This document shows positions 8,708-16,000 of a DNA stretch of 64,000 bases, one piece after another. The notes below the pieces were generated by a model. That model did no database searches and was not told the DNA's origin. It saw nothing but the letters and a program-made list of their open reading frames with translations. The stretch covers positions 2,170,001-2,234,000 of the forward strand of contig NZ_CP053928.1 in the NCBI RefSeq assembly GCF_014108865.1, read 5' to 3'. Both the position numbers and the translations under genes were made by a program. How positions within the stretch are numbered: position 1 is the first letter of the stretch; each line of letters opens with the position of its first letter. The DNA comes from Nocardioides sp. WS12 (GTDB lineage Bacteria; Actinomycetota; Actinomycetes; Propionibacteriales; Nocardioidaceae).

Positions 8708-9946
8708 ATGAGCAACCGCATCCAGGCCACGCGGGCATCGGCCGGCAGCCGTCCCCACCGCACGACCGCGTCGCGGCGCGTCTCCTTCCTGCGCTGGGGC
8801 GACATCGACCGGGTGCTGCTCGGCGCCGTCGTCCTGCTCTCCCTGCTCGGTTGCCTGCTGATCTGGTCGGCGACGCTCGAACGCAACGACCTCACGGGCG
8901 GCGACACCCGCGCCTTCCTGGTCAAGCAGGTCATCAACGTCGGCATCGGCCTCGGCCTGATGGCGATGGTGGTGATGACCGATCACCGCTGGGTCCGGAT
9001 CCTTGCTCCCATCGGCTATCTGGTCGCCATCGGCGGCCTCGTGCTGGTGCTGGTCATGGGCTCGACCATCAACGGATCCCGTTCGTGGCTGATCATCGGC
9101 GGGATGTCCTTGCAGCCTGCGGAGCTGGCCAAGCTGGCCGTCGTTGTCGGCATGGCTCTGGTCGTCGCCGAACGCAGTGAAGGTCGCTGGCGCGATCGGG
9201 TCGGTACCGTCGACGTCCTGCTGATGCTGCTGGTGGCCGGCGTGCCTGCGGTCCTGATCCTCGCGCAGCCCGACCTCGGCACGATGCTCGTGCTGACCGC
9301 CACTGTCTTCGGTGTGATCGCCGCGTCGGGCGCGCACCGTCGCTGGCTCGCCCTCCTCGCAGGCGGTGGACTCGCCGCCGGCGCGTTCGCCGTGATGAGT
9401 GGCTTCCTCGAGGAGTACCAGGTCGACCGGTTCCTCGCCTTCACGAACCCCCAACTCGACCCAAAGGGAGCTGGCTACAACGTCGAGCAGGCCCGGATCG
9501 CGGTCGGCAACGGCGGGCTCTTCGGTCAGGGCCTCTTCGAGGGCTCGCAGACCCAGTCCGGCTTCGTGCCCGAGCAGCACACCGACTTCGTGTTCACCGT
9601 GGCCGGCGAGGAACTGGGCCTGGTCGGCGCAGCCGTGATCGTCGCGCTGCTGGGTGTCGTGATCTGGCGGGCGCTGCGGATCGCCTCGCGCACCGACGAC
9701 GTGTTCGGCCGGATCGCGGCCGCCGGGATTGCTTGCTGGTTCGGCTTCCAGGCCTTCCAGAACATCGGGATGTGCCTCGGCATCATGCCGGTCACGGGTG
9801 TCCCGCTGCCGTTCGTCTCCTACGGCGGTTCCTCGATGTTCGCCGGAATGCTGGCCATCGGCCTGCTGCAGAACATCCACCTGCGGACGCTGACCGCGCC
9901 CGCTTCACGGATGGCCCCCCAGCAGCGGGTGCTGGTCCGCTCCTAG
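8708..9946 (+). CDS. rodA: RodA peptidoglycan glycosyltransferase (SEDS family)
   Basis: Polymerises lipid II into glycan strands and works with the PBP2 encoded just upstream. The 412-residue protein has about ten membrane segments and SEDS landmarks: NGSRSWL(I)IGG after the third or fourth segment, VEQARIAVGNGGLFGQGLFE in the large outer loop, TDFVFTVAGEELGL, and the terminal GVPLPFVSYGGSSM. This is the last gene of the rod-elongation operon; its stop overlaps that of the convergent thioesterase. Confidence 0.96.
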   Translation: MSNRIQATRASAGSRPHRTTASRRVSFLRWGDIDRVLLGAVVLLSLLGCLLIWSATLERNDLTGGDTRAFLVKQVINVGIGLGLMAMVVMTDHRWVRILAPIGYLVAIGGLVLVLVMGSTINGSRSWLIIGGMSLQPAELAKLAVVVGMALVVAERSEGRWRDRVGTVDVLLMLLVAGVPAVLILAQPDLGTMLVLTATVFGVIAASGAHRRWLALLAGGGLAAGAFAVMSGFLEEYQVDRFLAFTNPQLDPKGAGYNVEQARIAVGNGGLFGQGLFEGSQTQSGFVPEQHTDFVFTVAGEELGLVGAAVIVALLGVVIWRALRIASRTDDVFGRIAAAGIACWFGFQAFQNIGMCLGIMPVTGVPLPFVSYGGSSMFAGMLAIGLLQNIHLRTLTAPASRMAPQQRVLVRS

Positions 9947-10356
9947 CGGAACAACCGGCTGTGCACCTGCCCGGTCGCGACCAGGGTCCCGTGCGCGTCG
10001 CGGACCCGGACCTCGCTGAGCGTGGTCGACCGGGTGCGGTGCACCACGGTGGCCGTGGCCGTGAGGTCCGCCTGCGCTGGGGCGAGGTAACTCACGGCGA
10101 GGTGCGTGGTCGCGCCGCCGCTTGCCTCGTTGTCCGGGCCAAGGCCCGACGCCGACGCTGCAGCACCGGCTGTGTCGACGAGGGCCGAGACCACGCCGCC
10201 GTGGATCACGCCGGGCACGGTGGTCAGGTCGTCGTCGTACGACAGGGCGAGGGTGACCTCGTCAACCTGGGCGGCCGCCAGGGTCAACCCGAGGGCCTTG
10301 GCGACGGGGGAGGCGAGCAGGACGCCGTCGATCCACTGCTGAGCGATGGAGTGCAT
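9943..10356 (-). CDS. PaaI-type hotdog-fold thioesterase
   Basis: A 137-residue hotdog protein that probably hydrolyses acyl-CoA thioesters. The central helix motif GVIHGGVVSALVDTAGAAA carries the HGG sequence of the family, and the C-terminal strand region follows the usual pattern. The ATG at 10356 has a GGTGGAGG ribosome site; an open frame extends a further 70 codons upstream but is low quality. The gene ends tail to tail with rodA, sharing three bases. Substrate unknown. Confidence 0.85.
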   Translation of the reverse strand: MHSIAQQWIDGVLLASPVAKALGLTLAAAQVDEVTLALSYDDDLTTVPGVIHGGVVSALVDTAGAAASASGLGPDNEASGGATTHLAVSYLAPAQADLTATATVVHRTRSTTLSEVRVRDAHGTLVATGQVHSRLFR

Positions 10357-10606
10357 GCCTCCACCTTCGGCGCTCCGCGGCCGTGAAGCGATGACCCCGG
10401 AGGTCATGCCCGATCGGCGGCAGGACCGCGCGGAACGCGGCATCGTGGGGCTCTCGAGGTCAGGCGAAGCCGTCCGCTCCCCGGGCTGCACCGCGATGGT
10501 CGGCCCACGCATCTCGGGCGCGCACGGAAAGCGGGCAGCTCCGGACGTTCCTCCCTGACCCGCAGTCATGATCGGGCGGTGACACTTGTCTTGCGATACT
10601 CAGCCC

Positions 10607-11074
10607 ATGCGGATGAGCCAGTACGTCTACTTTGCGCTGGGGAGCGACGAGACGACTGCGGCCGAGATCTCCGCTCACCTCGGCGTCGAGCCCGATGAGG
10701 TCAAGGTTCAGGGAAGCGACAGCACCGATCCGCTCCGCCCCGCGAACCACGGTTGGAAGATCTCGTGCGAAACGCCCGGACTTCGGCTAGACGAACAGAT
10801 CTCCGAGGTGCTCGATCGCATCGCGCCGGCCGCGGATCGCGTTCGTGCGCTTGTCGAGGGCGGCGGCGTCAACGCGCACCTTCAGATCGTGCGGTACTTC
10901 AATGATGAGGACGGTGAGGAGGAGTCGCTCGGTGAGCCCATCATGGATGACGACGGGCACGAGTGGGAGAAGATGGCCGGCCAGCATCAGTTGCTGGGAT
11001 GGTCCATGGAGCGCGAACAGCTTGCGCTGCTCGTGGCCATGGGCGCGGACATCGACGCAGATGAGTACGGCTGA
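10607..11074 (+). CDS. DUF4279-domain protein
   Basis: A 155-residue protein resembling DUF4279, a family of unknown function often found as scattered single genes. It begins RMSQYVYFALGSDETTAAEI and ends in an acidic tail. A GATACT sequence ends 6 nt before the ATG, so the start could be leaderless; ATG 10613 is an alternative. By eye the gene and the following 150 bp are less GC-rich than their surroundings, suggesting acquisition. Confidence 0.7.
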   Translation: MRMSQYVYFALGSDETTAAEISAHLGVEPDEVKVQGSDSTDPLRPANHGWKISCETPGLRLDEQISEVLDRIAPAADRVRALVEGGGVNAHLQIVRYFNDEDGEEESLGEPIMDDDGHEWEKMAGQHQLLGWSMEREQLALLVAMGADIDADEYG

Positions 11075-11472
11075 TGTGATCTCGAACCTGGTGCTGCCAC
11101 TGTCAGTCCGCTCGAACAGCGGCAGGTGCGGGCGATCTCTGAACGCTGGTCCCAATGATTGTGTGGTCCGGCGTTCACCCAGTGCCTGCACAACCCCACA
11201 ATGACCGCGTCGCCTCACTGAATGGCCGCGCCCGATCCCGGACCGCCCGACTCTCGACATGGGTGGGCGTCCGTGTGCAGTGACCAACTCGCCCGTAGGC
11301 ATGCCGCTGGCCCCGCTGGTGGGCGGGGTTCGGGGCGGGGAGCTATTCGGCGGGGTCGGGTGACCGGGGTGGGTCGAGTGCCCTGGTGCCGTCGGCGCTC
11401 GCCGCTACTCGACGACCTTGGCGGTCTCGAGACGGTTGCTGCGCAACCTCCTCGACCGACGGGCCGACTCGC
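11075..11472. other. Gene-free interval with a REP-like element
   Basis: No convincing coding frame is seen. The first ~150 bp have lower GC like the preceding gene. The last ~70 bp contain the palindromic element at 11423-11457. Short open frames here lack ribosome sites and family resemblance. Confidence 0.6.
11423..11457. repeat. REP-like palindromic element
   Basis: The element combines the palindrome GTCTCGAGAC with the hairpin GGTTGC-TGC-GCAACC and ends CTCCTCGACC. Sequences of this form are dispersed in many actinobacterial genomes between convergent genes. Only one copy is present in the window, so the repeat nature rests on prior knowledge. Confidence 0.5.
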
Positions 11473-12807
11473 TCAGGCGCTGAACAGCAGGAACAACCCT
11501 CCGGCCGTGAAGCCGACCATGACGAACAACAGGGGCAGTTGCCCGGTGACCTGCTCACGCTTCGGCAGCAGCGTCAGGGCCCGGTCATGCGCAGCGATCG
11601 CCGCCACCACGTGACCGATCACGACCGCGGCCACCTTGATGCTGGCGAGCACGGACGGGTGGTATGAGAACCAGTACGACGGCTCGATGCTCGCGGTGCC
11701 GAGGATGTCCCAGCCCTTGCCGAACGGGTCGCTGGCCCGCGCCAGCGTCTGCGTGCCGACGTCGATGAACAGGGTCAGGTAGTGCGCCAGGATGTAGGCG
11801 AAGATGATCGGCACGATCGAGTGGGCGTAGTGGCAGGGCAGGTCACGCCGGCCCACTTCGCCCTTCGAGGACGTCAGGGCGCAGGCGATCGCGAACAGCA
11901 CACCGGCGGTCAGGCAGAAGCCGAGCAGCGCGAGGTTGTCGAGCAGCACCTTGCTGACGCTCGCGTCCTGGTAGGTCTTCACCCAGAACGACGACTCCCG
12001 GAAGGAGTCGAAGGCCGTGCTGCCGAAGAGCACCGCCACGACCGCCACCATGCCCGGGCGCGGCTCGATCGTGGACAGGTTGGCCAGCGGACTGCGCAGC
12101 ACCAGACGACCGTCCACGCGCGCCCACGGCGACAGCTTGGCGATCAGCGAGGAGTAGACCTCGAACGGATCGGCGCGCTCGTAGAAGCGGTTGCCGAAGA
12201 CGGCACCGCCGACGAGCATCGCGCCGACGTACAAGGCACACCAGAGGCGGACCGAGCCGAGTTCGGTCGGATAGCGGTAGGCCAGTTCCATCCACACGAA
12301 GGCGTAGAGGCCGAGTGCCGCCGGCCAGTTGCCGAGTCGCTCGGGATAGGTGAACAGTCCGACGTCGGGATCGCTCCCGGCCAGCTTGGCGATGCCGGCG
12401 TTGATCGTCCGCACCGGGCTGATGGCGCGCCAGACCGGGCCGAGCAGGGCAGAGGCGATGACCAGGCCCACCCACCACCAGACGTAGACGATGCCGAAGA
12501 ACGGATTGGTCAGGGTGTTCTGGCCGCCGACCGCGCACGCGACGGTGAACGCCGCGATGAGGAGTCCGAGGACCCGCAGCCCCACCCGGAAGTACGACGA
12601 CGAGGTGATCTGGTCCAGGACCGGCAGCGCGGCACGTCCGGGCTTTCCGATGCGGCCGGTGTCGTCGTACCGGGGCCGCCGCCAGGCGACGATCAGCACG
12701 GTGAACGAGACGACGAGGGCGGCGACCGCGCCGGAGACGGCGAGTTCCAGCGAGATCGGCAGGTCGGCCTGTCCGCCGATGCCGTGCGCCTCGGGCGAGC
12801 TGATCAA
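11473..12807 (-). CDS. Polytopic membrane protein of unknown function
   Basis: A 444-residue integral membrane protein with roughly eleven hydrophobic segments. The N-terminal AHGIGGQADLPISLELAV segment is shared by a group of actinobacterial membrane proteins, some of which are labelled fenitrothion hydrolase in databases without clear reason. It overlaps the upstream lipoprotein gene by four bases (ATGA), so the two are translated together and probably act together at the membrane. I see no catalytic motif. Confidence 0.75.
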   Translation of the reverse strand: MISSPEAHGIGGQADLPISLELAVSGAVAALVVSFTVLIVAWRRPRYDDTGRIGKPGRAALPVLDQITSSSYFRVGLRVLGLLIAAFTVACAVGGQNTLTNPFFGIVYVWWWVGLVIASALLGPVWRAISPVRTINAGIAKLAGSDPDVGLFTYPERLGNWPAALGLYAFVWMELAYRYPTELGSVRLWCALYVGAMLVGGAVFGNRFYERADPFEVYSSLIAKLSPWARVDGRLVLRSPLANLSTIEPRPGMVAVVAVLFGSTAFDSFRESSFWVKTYQDASVSKVLLDNLALLGFCLTAGVLFAIACALTSSKGEVGRRDLPCHYAHSIVPIIFAYILAHYLTLFIDVGTQTLARASDPFGKGWDILGTASIEPSYWFSYHPSVLASIKVAAVVIGHVVAAIAAHDRALTLLPKREQVTGQLPLLFVMVGFTAGGLFLLFSA

Positions 12808-13160
12808 CGGACTTCGAGCTGGACGATGACCTGGTCCAGTTCATGCGACTCGACCGCCACCACGCCCGGGCGGTCGATCTGGATCTCGAACGTCTCCGTG
12901 CCCGCCTGATAGGCGAACTCCTGCTCGGGATCGGAGTGCACGTGCAGGGTCCCTGCGTCGTCGGACGTGACGACGAGGTCGATCGGCTGACCGGCGCTCA
13001 CGTCGACCCGGTCACCGCTGGGCTCGATCGTGCCGTCCTTCTGGGTGATGTCGACGACGACGACCTCGTCGGTCTTCGTCTTGTCGTCCTCGCCGCAGGC
13101 CGTCAGGCCGGCGAGCAGGGTGATGGTCGCGATGGCCGTGCTGGCGGTTCGCAGCCGCAT
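12804..13160 (-). CDS. Lipoprotein with cupredoxin-like fold
   Basis: A 118-residue secreted lipoprotein. The signal peptide ends in the lipobox LTAC with the lipidated Cys at residue 22, followed by an acidic linker. The rest looks like a small beta-sandwich; histidines in TLHVHSD and SHELD could bind metal, but the Cys expected of a blue-copper site is absent. It is the first gene of a two-gene operon with the membrane protein that overlaps its stop. Confidence 0.75.
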   Translation of the reverse strand: MRLRTASTAIATITLLAGLTACGEDDKTKTDEVVVVDITQKDGTIEPSGDRVDVSAGQPIDLVVTSDDAGTLHVHSDPEQEFAYQAGTETFEIQIDRPGVVAVESHELDQVIVQLEVR

Positions 13161-13309
13161 GGATCCTCCTCGTGAGGGAGCGTCGATCGTGGACCGAGCA
13201 GGTCCTGCTCCGGGTTCTCTGTCAGAATCTCACGGTGACCCCAACGCGTCCGGAATGGGGCCGGACGTCGTAGCGCTGGTGGGTCCACACAGAGGCTGGA
13301 GAAACGACC

Positions 13310-14782
13310 GTGGTGGATCGGGTGCGACCGCGCGACCTGACGTTCCTTGCTGAGGAGACGCCGGAGACGCCGCTGCACAACGTCACGATCGAGATCTTCG
13401 ATCCGGGCGAGGGTGAGGACGCCTTCGACCACGCCCGTCTGGTGCGCCTGATCCGTGACCGGATCGCGTTCGTTCCGCGCTATCGCCAGCGTCTCCAGAG
13501 CGTCCCCGGCCACGTGGCCAACCCGGTCTGGATCGATGACGAGAGTTTCGACCTCGGTTTTCACGTACGACGTTCGGCACTGCCGCGCCCCGGTACCTCC
13601 GAGCAGCTGCTCGAGCTCGCTTCGCGGATCGTGTCGCGGCCCCTGGACCGCACCCGTCCGCTGTGGGAGATCTACTTCGTCGAGGGACTCGAGGGCGGCA
13701 AGGTCGCGCTGCTCTCCAAGACGCACCAGGCGCTCGTTGACGGCGTCCACACCGTCGACCTCGGCCAGCTGCTGCTCGACCTGCAGCCCGAGGCGCGGGC
13801 GCTCGATCCGGACGACTGGACCCCGAAGCGGGCACCGAAGCCGGGCAAGCTCCTCGCCGGTGCTGTGCGCGACAACCTGCTCGACACGACCGCGCTCCTC
13901 GACACCGTGCGTACCGGCTCCCGCGCCGTGGCGCGCACGGCCGACCGTCGCTCGGCGCCGGCGCGCGCGTTCCTCGGTGCCGCGACCGGGCGTCGCCCGA
14001 AGAACCGCGGTGTCATCAACGGTCCGCTGTCGCAGCAGCGACGCATCGTCACCGTCGAGACCCGCTTCTCCGACTACCGGCGGATCCGTGAGGTCCACGG
14101 CGGCACCATCAATGACGTCATCCTCGCGACCCTCACCGGTGCCCTGCGTTCCTGGCTGATGACGCGCGCCGAGTCCCTCGGTGGCATGCGCCAGATCCGC
14201 GCGGTCGTGCCGGTCTCGGTCATCGACGAGGAACTCGAGGCCACCTCATTGGGCAGCCAGATTGCCGCGCACTTCGTGGACCTGCCGATCGGCGAGCAGA
14301 GCCCCGTCGTGCGACTGCACCAGGTCTCCTACTCGTTCCAGGCCCACAAGGACACCGGCCGCAGCGTCGCCGCCAACCGGCTCGCCGGGATCGCCGGCTT
14401 CGCGCCGACGACCTTCCACGCGATCGGCTCCCGGGTCGCCGCTACCGAGTTGCGTCGTGGCTACCAGTTGTCGGTCACCAACGTGCCCGGCCCGCAGGCG
14501 CCGCTGTTCGCAGCCGGCGCGCGGATGCTCGCCAGCTACCCCGTGCCGCCGCTGGTGGCCGGCCACCCGCTCGCCATCGGCGTGACGTCGTACGACGGCG
14601 GGGTCTACTACGGCCTCACGGCGGACCGGGACTGGATCCCCGACGTCGACCTGCTCGGCGTGTGCATCCGTGAGGCACTCGACGAGTTGCTCGACCTGTC
14701 GTCGCCGACCCGGCAGCGGGCACCCCGTGGTCGCCGTGGCGTGCGTTCGGTCCCGAAGCCCGGCGCCAAGGGGCGGGACTGA
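13310..14782 (+). CDS. Wax ester synthase/diacylglycerol acyltransferase (WS/DGAT) family protein
   Basis: Members transfer acyl groups from acyl-CoA to diacylglycerol or fatty alcohol for storage lipid. The 490-residue protein has the family PLWEIYF segment near residue 120 and GGTINDVILATLTGALRSWL near 263-282. The catalytic HHxxxDG motif reads H139-Q140-A-L-V-D144-G145, so the second His, thought to be catalytic, is replaced by Gln. The start is a double GTG at 13310/13313 with no clear ribosome site. Activity may be altered or lost. Confidence 0.87.
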   Translation: MVDRVRPRDLTFLAEETPETPLHNVTIEIFDPGEGEDAFDHARLVRLIRDRIAFVPRYRQRLQSVPGHVANPVWIDDESFDLGFHVRRSALPRPGTSEQLLELASRIVSRPLDRTRPLWEIYFVEGLEGGKVALLSKTHQALVDGVHTVDLGQLLLDLQPEARALDPDDWTPKRAPKPGKLLAGAVRDNLLDTTALLDTVRTGSRAVARTADRRSAPARAFLGAATGRRPKNRGVINGPLSQQRRIVTVETRFSDYRRIREVHGGTINDVILATLTGALRSWLMTRAESLGGMRQIRAVVPVSVIDEELEATSLGSQIAAHFVDLPIGEQSPVVRLHQVSYSFQAHKDTGRSVAANRLAGIAGFAPTTFHAIGSRVAATELRRGYQLSVTNVPGPQAPLFAAGARMLASYPVPPLVAGHPLAIGVTSYDGGVYYGLTADRDWIPDVDLLGVCIREALDELLDLSSPTRQRAPRGRRGVRSVPKPGAKGRD

Positions 14783-14785
14783 CCC

Positions 14786-14959
14786 GTGGGTGCCCTGGTT
14801 GCGCAGCACCTCGGGACGCTGCACCCGATGGAACAGGCGTTGACGATCGTGCTCGCCTTCGGTCCGTTCGTCGTGCTCGGGATCGTGATCGCCTTCCGTC
14901 GGCGCGCTGAGCGCGCCGAGGAGAGGCGAGACGAAGCCGCCGACCGGACTACCGGCTGA
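14786..14959 (+). CDS. 57-residue single-pass membrane protein
   Basis: A GTG start 3 bp after the WS/DGAT stop opens a 57-codon frame. The product has one membrane segment (LTIVLAFGPFVVLGIVIAF, residues ~19-37) and a highly charged tail rich in Arg and Glu, consistent with a real small protein with the tail inside. It overlaps the convergent DUF2505 gene by 11 bp. Function unknown. Confidence 0.65.
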   Translation: MGALVAQHLGTLHPMEQALTIVLAFGPFVVLGIVIAFRRRAERAEERRDEAADRTTG

Positions 14960-15431
14960 GCCAGGCCTTGCCGGTCCGCTCCTCGGCCCGCATGGCGCTG
15001 CCGAGCAGCTTGGCCAGGAGTTCCTCGATCTTGCCGCCGACCAGCGGAATCTTGACGGTGACCTGAAGGTCGACCGTCTCGGTGGTCACGCCGTCGACCT
15101 CGACGAGCGTGGCCGTCCCGATCATTTCGCCGGGCTTGCCCGGGATCGTCACGTGGATGTCGCCCTGTGTCGGGCTCGACCACTTCTCGGTCTGGACGAT
15201 CGTGGTCTCGTTGCCGACGATCTTCTTCGCGAACGACGGGATCCGGTCGGTCGGCTGGGTCATCTCGATCCGGACGTCCTTGCTGTTGACGTCGCCGTCG
15301 ACCTTGACGTTGAACGCCGTCGCGCGCTGGTTGGTGCACACCTCCTCACGGAAGGAGGCGTCGGACAGCATCGCCGCGACGGCGTCGGCCGGTGCGTCGT
15401 AGACCATCGTGTGGAGCAGTCGTGTCGCCAT
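14949..15431 (-). CDS. DUF2505 protein, copy 2
   Basis: A 160-residue protein of the DUF2505 family, which resembles START/SRPBCC lipid-binding folds. It is the second of two tandem paralogues of equal length separated by one base, both ending in a helix with ..TGKAWL.. / ..VGVAWL... The tandem arrangement next to a WS/DGAT gene suggests a role in handling hydrophobic molecules, but this is inference. Confidence 0.82.
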   Translation of the reverse strand: MATRLLHTMVYDAPADAVAAMLSDASFREEVCTNQRATAFNVKVDGDVNSKDVRIEMTQPTDRIPSFAKKIVGNETTIVQTEKWSSPTQGDIHVTIPGKPGEMIGTATLVEVDGVTTETVDLQVTVKIPLVGGKIEELLAKLLGSAMRAEERTGKAWLSR

Positions 15432-15432
15432 G

Positions 15433-15915
15433 TCAGCGGTTTCCCTTCAGCCAGGCCACGCCCACGGAGTGCTCCAGGGTCATGCCTGCGTCGATGTTGT
15501 CGGCCATCAGCTTCTCCAGCTTGCCCGCGATCAGCGGAACCTTGACGGTGACCTCGAGATCGAACACGTGGCGGGTGATCCCGCCGTCCTCGGTCAGCGT
15601 CACGGTGCCCAGCGCCTTCGTCGGCTTGCCCGGCGCCACGATCTCGTACGTCCCGGAGGTGGCATCGGCCCACTCCTCGCGCACGATGGCCTGCGTGGTC
15701 TCGCCAGTGATCTTCTTGGCCAGCGCGGGCAGGCCGGCGGTGTTCTGCACCTGGTCGATCAGGATGCTCATCCCGTCGCCCTTCGGCGTGCTGGTCACCT
15801 CGATCGACACGACGTCCTGGGCAGCAGCGACCTTCTTGCGGAACGCAGGATCGGCCAGCATGGCGAACACTTCTTCCGCCCCGGCCTGGTACGCGAGCTC
15901 ACGGTGAAACTTCAT
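15433..15915 (-). CDS. DUF2505 protein, copy 1
   Basis: A 160-residue paralogue of the downstream gene. The ATG at 15915 (MKFHRELAYQAGAEEVFAML) matches the N-terminus of its partner, so an 11-codon upstream extension is rejected. The pair probably arose by duplication and is transcribed as one unit. Function unknown; a hydrophobic-ligand-binding SRPBCC-like fold is likely. Confidence 0.82.
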   Translation of the reverse strand: MKFHRELAYQAGAEEVFAMLADPAFRKKVAAAQDVVSIEVTSTPKGDGMSILIDQVQNTAGLPALAKKITGETTQAIVREEWADATSGTYEIVAPGKPTKALGTVTLTEDGGITRHVFDLEVTVKVPLIAGKLEKLMADNIDAGMTLEHSVGVAWLKGNR

Positions 15916-15964
15916 GGCGTCATCATGGCGCACCGGATCGTTACTCACGGGTCACCGCGCGATG

Positions 15965-15994
15965 TTGTCGTGGTCACGTCCGACGGCCTACGTT
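15965..15994 (+). promoter_or_regulatory. Predicted promoter of the NAD-glutamate dehydrogenase gene
   Basis: TTGTCG (15965-15970), an 18-bp spacer and TACGTT (15989-15994). The -10 ends 6 nt before the GTG at 16001, the spacing of a leaderless mRNA. Confidence 0.6.
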
Positions 15995-16000
15995 GAGACG

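Noticed and set aside
11222..11614. 130-codon plus-strand frame in the gene-free interval
   Set aside because: No ribosome site, runs into the convergent membrane-protein gene, low-complexity product.
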